64,000 nt of DNA, taken from positions 3,330,501 through 3,394,500 of the forward strand of contig NZ_CP078138.1 of NCBI RefSeq assembly GCF_019212185.1, written 5' to 3'. The notes beneath the pieces were generated by a model. The model was given only the letters and a program-made list of their open reading frames with translations. It was not told the DNA's origin and searched no databases. Both the position numbers and the translations under genes were made by a program. Source of the stretch: Pseudomonas fluorescens (GTDB taxonomy: Bacteria; Pseudomonadota; Gammaproteobacteria; Pseudomonadales; Pseudomonadaceae). Positions 54,426 through 63,200 of this stretch are shown here, one piece after another. The first letter of the stretch is position 1; the number at the start of each line of letters is the position of its first letter.

Positions 54426-56522
54426 TCAGAAGCCGCTCTCGCGCATGAACACCGCCGCCAGGTGAGTGGCACCGTCGGCCAACAGGCTGCGCCGTTCGCC
54501 TTCGATCTTCAGATGCCCCCGAGTTTCGCGCAGGCTCGGCAAGGGCTCATCCAGTTGAACCAACACCTGGAACAGCGCGCTGCCCGGCACCAGCGCGTGC
54601 TCGGCGTCGGTGGTCACCACCGGGCCACCGAAACGCGACGACAGCATGCGATGGGACAGTTGCCCGGCGCGGGTGCTGCCGATCTGCAGGACGTGACCGC
54701 GCAGCGGACTGGCCTGGCCGTCCGGGTAGAAGCGCACCGGGTCACCGACCGCCATACGATGGACCTGGTCTTGCGCGACATAGGCATCGACCTGCCAGCT
54801 GCGCGGGTCGATCAGGATCCCCAGCGGCTCCTGGCGACCGATCCACTGGCCGGGTTTCCAGTCTGGATTGACGTCCATCCAGATTCCGGCAAACGGCGTT
54901 TGCAGGTTCAGCCGAGCCATCTCCGAACGAGCGGCGCGAGCCTCTTCGAATTGCACGTTGAGGCGCTGGCGGGTCACCGCATCCTCGGCCAGACCACCGG
55001 GATCGGCCAACAACCCCGATAACCGCGCCGCATAGCTGCGGGCATTGGCTTCGCTGCTGCGCAGGCGCGAGGCGATGTCCGGCTCGTCGAGTATCACCAG
55101 ATTCTCCCCGGCCTGGACCGGGCCGCCCGTGCGGATCGACTGCAACCGGGCCGGGTAGGGTGCATAGACCCGCAGTTGCTGCTCAGCGCGGGCGACGCCC
55201 ACCCCATCGATCTGGCTATGCCAGGGAATCGCCAAAACCCCGAGCAGCAGTATCAGCGCTGCGTAGAACAGCAGCTTGCGTTTACCCGGCACGGCGGCGC
55301 GTTGTTGCCACCAGTGCTTCAACTCGCGCAGCACCGGCATGGCGATAAACCAGGACAGTTCGACCATGAACAGGATGATCCCCAGCAGTTTGAAAAAGAA
55401 CAGGTACACCGCCAGGGCGATCCCGAGGAACAGCACCAGCCGGTATAGCCAGGTGACGATGGCAAAAGCCACCAGCAGCCGGCGTTGTCGTGGCGGGAAG
55501 GCCTCCGGCCAGGCTTCCTGCAAGCCCAACAGATTGCGCCGCAGAGTGACCCGAGCCAGCGCCGACGAGCGTTCATGCAGGTTGGGAAAATCCAGCAGGT
55601 CGGAGAGGATGAAGTAACCGTCGAAGCGCATGAACGGACTGGCATTCAGCGCCAGCGACAGCAGCCAACTGGTGGTCGCCAGATACAGCAGGGCATTGCG
55701 CAGCGCGCCAGGATCACAGAGTGCCCAGCCCAGTGTGGAGAGTCCGGCCAGCGACAGCTCGGTGATGATCCCCGCCGAAGCAATCGCCAGGCGTTGGCGT
55801 GAGCGGCTGAGCTTCCAGCTTTCGCCGGTGTCGGTGTAGAGCATTGGCCACAGCACCACGAAGGCAATGCCCATGTGCCCGACACGCAATCCCAGTCGGG
55901 TCGCCACCAACGCGTGCCCCAGTTCATGAAGGGTCTTGGCGACGATCAGCGCCAAGGCAAAACTCAACAGGCCCTCGGTGGAAAATGACTCGACCACGGC
56001 ATGGGTGAACACGTCCCACTGCTGCAGCACGAGGATGATCCCCAGCAGGCTCAGGCCGAGCACCAATAGCCCGGTCAGCGGGTGAAACAACCAGCCCAGG
56101 GCGCGAGCCAAGTGCTGCAACGGCTGTTGCGGACGCAGCAGCGGAATGCGGAAAAACAGGTAATGGTGCAGCCACCAGCGCCAGCTCAACCAACTGCCTT
56201 CTTCGCCTTTGGCTTGCAATTTCGCCAGGGCGGCAGGACCGGCCCGCAGCAACTGGTGCTGCTCGAGAAATTGGCGGAAGTCGAGGACCTGTTCAACGTC
56301 CGGCTTGAGCGCGGTGCCTTCGCCGATCTGCTGGCTAATCTGCCGGGGCGATTGACCCCAGCGCAGCAGGCATTCGAACTCCAGCCAACCGATGCGGTAG
56401 AAGCGATTGATCACCGTGTCCTGGATCACCCAGGCCGGTTCGCCATTGCTGCCATGGGCGGCTTCGCTCAGGCGCAGGTCCTCGCGCAACGGTGGCACCG
56501 GCAGATCGGCGGGATCGAGCAT
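54426..56522 (-). CDS. Polytopic M50 (site-2-protease-like) metalloprotease fused to an HlyD-type domain
   Basis: A 698-residue hybrid. Residues 1-100 resemble a PqqD-type domain (PAWVIQDTVINRFYRIGWLEFECLLRWG). Several helices then surround the zinc motif HELGHAL (about 199-205), with the second M50 motif FMRFDGYFILSDLLDFPNL (Asp ligand) around 300. More helices follow (about 355-440), and then a periplasmic HlyD/biotinyl-lipoyl-like part with a barrel-sandwich split by a helical hairpin (about 450-690). Such proteins are unlike normal exporters because they carry no ATPase. It is last in the operon adhesin-tolC-hlyD-hlyD2-M50. The start is taken as the ATG at 56522, which overlaps the stop before it by one base; TTG and GTG lie just upstream. 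Confidence 0.85.
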   Translation of the reverse strand: MLDPADLPVPPLREDLRLSEAAHGSNGEPAWVIQDTVINRFYRIGWLEFECLLRWGQSPRQISQQIGEGTALKPDVEQVLDFRQFLEQHQLLRAGPAALAKLQAKGEEGSWLSWRWWLHHYLFFRIPLLRPQQPLQHLARALGWLFHPLTGLLVLGLSLLGIILVLQQWDVFTHAVVESFSTEGLLSFALALIVAKTLHELGHALVATRLGLRVGHMGIAFVVLWPMLYTDTGESWKLSRSRQRLAIASAGIITELSLAGLSTLGWALCDPGALRNALLYLATTSWLLSLALNASPFMRFDGYFILSDLLDFPNLHERSSALARVTLRRNLLGLQEAWPEAFPPRQRRLLVAFAIVTWLYRLVLFLGIALAVYLFFFKLLGIILFMVELSWFIAMPVLRELKHWWQQRAAVPGKRKLLFYAALILLLGVLAIPWHSQIDGVGVARAEQQLRVYAPYPARLQSIRTGGPVQAGENLVILDEPDIASRLRSSEANARSYAARLSGLLADPGGLAEDAVTRQRLNVQFEEARAARSEMARLNLQTPFAGIWMDVNPDWKPGQWIGRQEPLGILIDPRSWQVDAYVAQDQVHRMAVGDPVRFYPDGQASPLRGHVLQIGSTRAGQLSHRMLSSRFGGPVVTTDAEHALVPGSALFQVLVQLDEPLPSLRETRGHLKIEGERRSLLADGATHLAAVFMRESGF

Positions 56523-57865
56523 CACCAACCGCTCCAGGCGCGCAGCGTCGCCAGTGGCCGACGCAGCAGGTAATAGCCGAGCATCACCCGGCCGCCATAC
56601 AGCTTGGCGGTGCCGTGCAAGCCGAGACGCGCGTGTTCCGGCGTGCCGTCGATGCTTGCCAGCAAACGGTAGGCGACCACGCCCTCATCGCTGGGCCGGG
56701 CCTGGTAGCTGGTCTCAAGGATTGTGCCCTTGAGCGGGCTCAATGGATACGCGGTGAGAAACAGCGTGACCTCGGCCCCGGGTTCGAGGGCGATGGCATC
56801 GGCCACCGCCAACTGGATTTGCATCGCCGGCTGGCTCGGGTCAGCCACCTGCATGATGCGCTCGCCGGTGACCACCGGCTTGCCCAGCCAGTCGTTGGGG
56901 TCGCTGAATACGGCGACCCCGGCACGCGGCGCCACGACCTGGGTGCGCTTGAGCTGCGCCTGCACCGCCGCCAGTTCGGCCCGGCGTTGCTGGACACGGC
57001 CCTGGAGCAGGGTCAGTTCGCTTTTGCTTTGCGGGTTGTCAAAGGCGCGCTGGCTGGCGGCGAGCAGTTCGGCGTCGGCCACCGCGACTTCCTTGCCGAG
57101 CACTTCGGCGCGGCTGCGCAAAGTGGTTTCGTCGAGGGAGAACAGCGGCGTGCCGAGTTCCACCGGCTGGTTGGGGCGGACTTTGATCTGTTCGATGACG
57201 CCGTCGATGGGCGAGCTGATGATCTGCGCCTGACGGGAGACGATTTCGGTCGGCGCCAAGGCGGTTTGCCGCACAGGCAGAAACAGCAGCGCGCCAAACA
57301 GCAGCAGGGTCACGAGCGCCTGTCGGCGACTGGGGCGCCAGCGACTCAGGCGACGTTGACGAGTCAGCGCCGCCCAGCAGTAACCCCAGGTCCCCACCAG
57401 GCCCTTGAGGTGCTGCCACAACACGGGCGGCGGTTCGCGGTCGAGCAACAACAGCAACAGCCCCAGGCGCTGACCCTGCTGATTGGCAATCGGAATGCAC
57501 CACAGGCCGGTCGGCCACCACTCACTCCAGCCGTCGCTGATGTCCGCCGGCGGGGCCTTGCTGTCCTGGGTCAACCACAGCGGCTCCTCCATCACCTGAG
57601 CAGCAACCCAGCGGCTGGCCCGGCGCAGCCAGACCAGGTAGGGCGAGTCCTCGCTGGGCCGCGACAGCCCGGAAACGTTAAGCAGTTCCAGCGACCTGTC
57701 ACGCTCGGCGAACACCAGCGCCTGATGGAATTTGAGCAACGGGTACAGGTCATTGGCCATGCTGAACGCCAGCGCATTCAGGGTATCAGCGGCCAGCGCC
57801 TTGTCCCGCAGGGCATCAAGCTCGAGCAGCAGGTGAGGGTGGGGTAACGACTCGTTCATGGTCAT
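56522..57865 (-). CDS. Membrane-anchored HlyD-type adaptor with cytosolic GAF-like domain
   Basis: A 447-residue protein. Residues 1-180 have a cytosolic GAF-like character (LNALAFSMANDLYPLLKFHQALVFAERDRSLELLNVSG; WPTGLWCIPIANQQGQRLGLLLLLLDR). One transmembrane helix follows (about 190-206, ALVTLLLFGALLFLP), and the remainder is a periplasmic adaptor of the HlyD/MFP type: IISSPIDGVIEQIKVRPNQPVELGTPLFSLDE is the lipoyl half-motif, then a helical hairpin of about 60 residues, VVAPRAGVAVF the second half, and beta-barrel. The ATG at 57865 overlaps the preceding stop (ATGA). A cytosolic sensor fused to an adaptor is unusual. Confidence 0.82.
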   Translation of the reverse strand: MTMNESLPHPHLLLELDALRDKALAADTLNALAFSMANDLYPLLKFHQALVFAERDRSLELLNVSGLSRPSEDSPYLVWLRRASRWVAAQVMEEPLWLTQDSKAPPADISDGWSEWWPTGLWCIPIANQQGQRLGLLLLLLDREPPPVLWQHLKGLVGTWGYCWAALTRQRRLSRWRPSRRQALVTLLLFGALLFLPVRQTALAPTEIVSRQAQIISSPIDGVIEQIKVRPNQPVELGTPLFSLDETTLRSRAEVLGKEVAVADAELLAASQRAFDNPQSKSELTLLQGRVQQRRAELAAVQAQLKRTQVVAPRAGVAVFSDPNDWLGKPVVTGERIMQVADPSQPAMQIQLAVADAIALEPGAEVTLFLTAYPLSPLKGTILETSYQARPSDEGVVAYRLLASIDGTPEHARLGLHGTAKLYGGRVMLGYYLLRRPLATLRAWSGW

Positions 57866-58644
57866 GGCTGGGAACTGTCGTGCTGGGCCGTTTCCTCGGT
57901 GAAGCGCGCGGTGCCGCTCATGCCGGCCATCAGTTCCGGGTATTTGTTGTCGAGGCGCGCTTCCAGCTCGACGGTTTGCGCCACCGCATCGACCCGCGAG
58001 TTGATCGCGCTGATTGTGGCCGTATAGCTCTTGCCGGTCTCATGGATGTTGACCTGTAACGGCAGGCCGGGCTTGAGGGTTTTCAGCAGGGTCGACGGCA
58101 CATTCAAGCGCACCTTCAGTGCGCCGTCGCTGACCAGGTCGAACAGCGGCGTACCCGCGGTGACGGTCTGGAAGGGTTTGACGTAGACCTTGGCGATGCG
58201 CCCGGAAAACGGCGCCAGCACCTGGCAGTAACCGCTCTGGGCCTGGCCCATCGCGCGGGCGCCGTCGGCCTTTTGCACTTCGGTGTTGGCCATCGACACT
58301 TCAATGTCGCCCACAGCATTGAGTTTGCGCAGTTGCTTCTTGGCTTCCAGATTCTGCCGGGCCATGGTCAGCTCGGCGGCGGCGACCTTGCTGCGGGCGT
58401 CGGCTTCGCTGCAGTTGAAACGGGCCAGTAATTCGGCCTTCTTGACCTGCTCGCCAAACCCGGCCGGCAACTCCGCCAAGGTGCCGCTCATCTGGCTGGA
58501 CAGGGTGGTTTCCAGTTCGGCGGCCAGCAACACGCGAATGGCGCTGGCGCTTTCCGGCGCGGGTGTGTCGTCGGCATGCACCGACAACAGTGGACAGACC
58601 AACAACAGAGCCCCGGCGAGGGACTCAAGGGCGGTTTTGCGCAT
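57862..58644 (-). CDS. HlyD/RND-type periplasmic adaptor protein
   Basis: A 260-residue adaptor with a signal peptide (MRKTALESLAGALLLVCPLLSVHADD, about 25 residues). Lipoyl-type segments (MSGTLAELPAGFGEQVKKAELLARF and VLAPFSGRIAKVYVKPFQTVTAGTPLFDLV) flank a helical hairpin of about 60 residues, and a C-terminal beta-barrel (SRVDAVAQTVELEARLDNKYPELMAGMSG) follows. The ATG at 58644 has AGGA in front, and its 5' end overlaps tolC by 20 bases. It would bridge the inner-membrane part to the TolC-like channel. Confidence 0.88.
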   Translation of the reverse strand: MRKTALESLAGALLLVCPLLSVHADDTPAPESASAIRVLLAAELETTLSSQMSGTLAELPAGFGEQVKKAELLARFNCSEADARSKVAAAELTMARQNLEAKKQLRKLNAVGDIEVSMANTEVQKADGARAMGQAQSGYCQVLAPFSGRIAKVYVKPFQTVTAGTPLFDLVSDGALKVRLNVPSTLLKTLKPGLPLQVNIHETGKSYTATISAINSRVDAVAQTVELEARLDNKYPELMAGMSGTARFTEETAQHDSSQP

Positions 58645-60160
58645 TCGACGTTCCTTGCTGGGTGATGAGCAGGCGTTGCTGCTCCTGTTCATTCAATGTG
58701 CGCTGGATTTCCCGGGACAGGGTCTTGATGTCGTGCTTGTCGATTTCGCTCGGCAGCACGTCCAGGCCAATCGAGTTATACAGCCGGCCCCAGGCCGCCT
58801 GGGCACTGGAGAACGCCGCCTCGCGCTGGTAACGCGAAAGCAGGTAACGGCCTTCGGAACGAATCACCTCCAGTTCCGAACCCAGGGCGCCAGTTTTCGC
58901 CGCCTGGGCGTAGTCGAGCAGGCTGCGGTCGACCCGCAGGCTTTCCTCGGTGAACTCGACCTCCTGACGCGCCAACTGATAACGCAGGGTGCCGACCCGC
59001 ACCTGAGTCAGGATCGCCATCGACAGCGCGACACGCCGGGTATCGTCGGTCTCGCTCTGGGACTGTTGCGCGGCGTTGAGGGACGGCAATTGCAGCAGGC
59101 GCAGCAGGTTCATCGACACCTGCACGCCGGTGTTCATCCAGTCGCTGTTGTACAGGTACTTGTTGGAATCATAGCGATAACCGAAGTCCACGCTGACGTT
59201 GGGCCAGAGTTGCGCCTTGGCAATGTCCAGGTCTTTCTGGTTAACCCGTTTGCGGTACCACTCTTCCATGATTTCCGGACGGTGCTCCAACGACAGCTGT
59301 TCGAGCTGAGCCATGCTCTGCCGGACCTCCGGCAGGCGCGGATCCGTGGTGTCGGCGAGGACCATCTTCGAGCCCGGCGGCAGCGACATCAGGGCTGCCA
59401 GTTCGGCCTGGGCGAATTCCAGATCCTGGCGACGCACGGTCAGCAGGTAGATCGAATCAAGCAGGGCCCGCTGGTAGGCGAGAATTTCCTGCTGCGGCAA
59501 CAGGCCCCGTTGCTCGGCCTCGCGGGCTGAGGTCAGTGCGGTGTGGGTGCGCATCAGCAGCTTGTCGACTTCCGGCATCAGCCGTTGCGCGCCCAGGGCC
59601 CGCCAGTAAGCATTGCGCACGTCCTGCAAGACGTTCTGCGCGACTTTGCGCCGGCGCTCTTCGGCCATCAGGATCTGGTCGGATTTCTGCTGGGTACGGT
59701 AGTAGGCCACGCCGAAGTCCAGCAGGCTCCAGCTCAGGCCCAGTCCATAGAGCTGGCGATAACGCTCTTCGGAGGTCGAGGGCCGCAAGCTGACTTGGCG
59801 GTCTTCGATGCCGATCGAGGTACCGCCGGAGTCATTGTTGCGCCCGGCGTAACCGGCCGAGGCCACCAGTCGCGGGAGCATTTCGTGGCTGGAGACGTCG
59901 CGCAAGTCCGAGGCCAGGGCGCTTTCCATCAGTTTCAAGCGGTAGTCGAGGTTGTATTTCAGGGCCCGGGCGGCCGCATCGTAGAAGGTCAGGGGCGCGG
60001 TCACCGGTTCCTGGGCGGAATACATGCGCGACTGGTCGGCAAGAATGCGTTGACGGTTTTCCTCCTCGGTACTCGGCTTGGGCTCCAGTGAAGAACAGGC
60101 ACTGAGCAGCAGGGTCGAGACGAGGGCGCTACTGAGAATCCGATGGGCATTTTTCTGCAT
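58625..60160 (-). CDS. TolC-family outer-membrane lipoprotein
   Basis: A 511-residue outer-membrane efflux/secretion channel with a lipoprotein signal (MQKNAHRILSSALVSTLLLSAC; lipobox LLSAC, Cys about 22). Two OEP repeats of long helices are visible (LTFYDAAARALKYNLDYRLKLMES... and VALSMAILTQVRVGTLRYQLARQ...). The ATG at 60160 follows AAAGGA six bases upstream, so it is preferred to one at 60166. It starts 43 bases after the VCBS adhesin gene and is followed by both adaptors, making one operon. Confidence 0.92.
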   Translation of the reverse strand: MQKNAHRILSSALVSTLLLSACSSLEPKPSTEEENRQRILADQSRMYSAQEPVTAPLTFYDAAARALKYNLDYRLKLMESALASDLRDVSSHEMLPRLVASAGYAGRNNDSGGTSIGIEDRQVSLRPSTSEERYRQLYGLGLSWSLLDFGVAYYRTQQKSDQILMAEERRRKVAQNVLQDVRNAYWRALGAQRLMPEVDKLLMRTHTALTSAREAEQRGLLPQQEILAYQRALLDSIYLLTVRRQDLEFAQAELAALMSLPPGSKMVLADTTDPRLPEVRQSMAQLEQLSLEHRPEIMEEWYRKRVNQKDLDIAKAQLWPNVSVDFGYRYDSNKYLYNSDWMNTGVQVSMNLLRLLQLPSLNAAQQSQSETDDTRRVALSMAILTQVRVGTLRYQLARQEVEFTEESLRVDRSLLDYAQAAKTGALGSELEVIRSEGRYLLSRYQREAAFSSAQAAWGRLYNSIGLDVLPSEIDKHDIKTLSREIQRTLNEQEQQRLLITQQGTSNAQNRP

Positions 60161-60203
60161 GTGCATTCCTTTGTGTGCTTGGAAAATGGTGGGCCAGTTC
60201 ACG

Positions 60204-63200
60204 TCAGTTGCCCTTATTGGTCGGGTGCAGGCGCTGGCCGGCGTTGCGCAGTTGCGCGCTGAAGCCGCGTCCCTGCTGCTGTTCGTGGCGGGCCTCGACC
60301 TGCGCCGAGCCACGCAGCATGTCCGGTGCACCATTGGCAAACAGCGACGGGTCGCCGAGCAAGCCGTCGGCGGTCAGATCGGTGCGGCCCTGGCGACCGA
60401 GGATCCACAGCAGGTCGAGCTCGCTTTCGATGCGGCTTTCGCGTACCGCTGCGGCGACGAACTGACCGGGCACCACGCCCAGGCCATCGCCCAGCGAGTC
60501 GCTGCGCAGTTCGCCGGTCAAGACCAGCGCCATGTTGCTGCCGCCGGTATCCCAGGAGGAGAGTTCATTGAGCCGGGCATTTCGCTCGACCACCGGGGTG
60601 ATGAACACCGCCGGCTGCGGGTCGGGGGGCAGCAGGTTGCGGTTCTGGTTGTTCGGGTCCCGGGCGAAGACATTGATGGCCGGTGCCGGTATGAAGGGTG
60701 TGGCGATGTCCAGGGTGATCTGCAGTTCAGCCTGGTCGCTGGCACCGCTGAGGTCATTGACGGTGTAGGTGAACACGTCCTGCAGGACCTGGCCGAGACC
60801 GGCAGCGGCAAGAACCTGCGGGTTGCTCTGGTCGATGGTGTAGGTGTAGCTGCCATCGGCATTGAGCACCAGGGTGCCGTAGAGCCCTGCAATCGGCTGG
60901 CCGATCACCCCGGCAGTGCCGCTGCCAGACTCGGCGCCGCTGCGCACCGCAACCACGTGCAGGCGGTCGTTGCCGTCGACGTCGCCATCGTTGGGCAGTA
61001 CGTTGCCGGTGGCTTGCGGCGCGGGCGTCTGGTCGCTGGCGGTGTTGCTGTCGTTCTGCGCTACCGGGGCATCGTTGGCACCCTGGATGACCACCGTCAG
61101 CCGTGCATCGGCGGTAGCCCCGGCCGTGTCGCGCATGCGGTAGGTGAAGGTTTCGCTGAGGGTTTCGCCGGCGGTGCGCAATGCCTGCACGGTGGGATTG
61201 CTGTTGTCGATCAGGTAGCTGTAGCTGCCATCGGCATTCAGGGTCAATTGGCCGTAACGGCCGATCAGCACCTGGCCGGCCGCGGCGGACTGGCCGGTTT
61301 CGCTGCTGACCTGCAGCACCTGCTTGCTCTCGCCATTGGCCACGCTATCGACATCGCTGTCGTTGCTCAGCACATTGCCGATGCCGTTGCTGCCGGGGGT
61401 GCCGTTGGCCACGCCGCCGGCTTCGACGGCGATGGTGCCGTCGTCCACGGCGACCGGGGTGTCGTTGCGGCCGTCGACAGTGATCTGCAACTGTGCCTGG
61501 CTGGTGGCACCAAAGATGTCGACCACCGTGTAGCTGAACACTTCGCTGAGGGTCTGGCCGCTTTGGCGCAAGGCTTGTACGACCGCGAGGCTGTTATCAA
61601 CGGTATAGGTGTAGCTGCCGTCGGCATTGATCAGCAGGTCGCCATATTGCCCGCGCAGTGGCGTGCCCAGGCTGCCGACGGTGCCGATGTCGGTAATGGG
61701 ACCGGTATGGATGCCGATCAAGTGCAGGGCGTCGTTCTCGTTATCGCGGTCGTTGTCCAGTACGTTGCCGCTCGGGTCGATACCGGGCTGGCTGTTGTCG
61801 ATTCCACCGGCCTCGATCGCGGTGGCGGCATCGTCGGCGGGAATCGGCGCGGTGTTGCGGCCACGGATGATGATATGGATTTCGGCCAGATCGTTCTGCC
61901 CACCACGGTCGGTCACCTGGTAGGTGAAGTGTTCGTCGAGGAACTGCAGCGGCCCCAACGCCAGTACCGTTGGATTGAGGGAGTCGAGGTCATAGGTGTA
62001 GTTGCCGTCGGCACCGATGATCAATTGCCCGTAGAGCCCATTGACCAGAGTGCCATTGCTGTTGTCTGTGCCTGAATTTACGCCTGCCAGGCTGCCGCCC
62101 GCCGTTTCAGTGCCGAAACGAATGCCGGTGACCAGCAAGCTGTCACCCTGGTCGACATCGGTGTCATTGGGCAAGACATTGCGCGTCGGGTTGACCCCGT
62201 TGCCGGAACCGTCATCGGCCACCGCCAGGGCGAGGTCGTTGTTCGCCACCGGGGCATCCCAGGCGCCGTCGATGCGGATGCTCAGCTGCGCGTCGTCGGT
62301 GGCGCCGGCGGTGTCACGCATGCGGTAGGTAAAGGTTTCTACCAGGGTGTCGCCGACTTTCAGTGCCTGCACGGCGGCCAGGTTGTTGTTGACGACGTAG
62401 CTGTAAGTGCCGTCGGCATTGATTGTCAGGGTGCCGTACAGGCCTGTGAGGCTGTGGCTGATGCCAACCGTGTCGAACGCACCACCGGCAGTTTCCGAAC
62501 CGCTACGAATATCAGTCACCTGCTTGCCGTCGCCGGCATCGACGTCGGTGTCGTTGCCCAGTACATTGCCGGAGGGATCGAGCCCCGGTGTGCCATTGAA
62601 GGTGCCGCCGGCTTCGACGGCGACGGTGCTGTCGTCGACGGCCACCGGGTTGTCGTTGGCCCCTCGAATGGTGATGGTCAGGGTCGCGGTGCTGGTAGCG
62701 CCGGCAAGATCGAGAATGCGGTAGGTGAAGGTTTCCGTCAGGGTATCGGCGTTGGTGCGCAGGGCCTGCACTTGCGGGTTGTTATTGTCGACCACGTAGC
62801 TGTAATTGCCGTCGGCCTCCAGGGTCAGGGTACCGAACGCGCCGGCGAAAGCAGTGCCGATCACGCCTACCGACGCGCCCTGGTTGAGCTCGACCACCGT
62901 CAGGACTTCGCCGTTGCCGTCGACGTCGCTGTCGTTGGCCAGCACGTTGCCGCCGGGGTTGACGCCGGGGCTGGCGTTGGCCTGACCGCCGGCCTCGATG
63001 GCGGTGGCACTGTCGTTCTGTGCAATCGGCGTGTCATTGCGCCCTTGAATACTGATGTTCAGTGTCGCGACATCGGTGGCGCCACTGGCGTCGATCACCG
63101 TGTAGTTGAAGGCATCGGCCAGGCTGTCGCCGGCGCGCAGTGCCTGGACTTCAGCCATGGCGTTGTCGAGGCGATAGCTGTAGCTGCCGTCAGCATTCAA

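Noticed and set aside
60078..62075. A 665-codon plus-strand open frame opposite the VCBS gene
   Set aside because: Periodic repeats simply reflect the VCBS repeats in the complementary strand.
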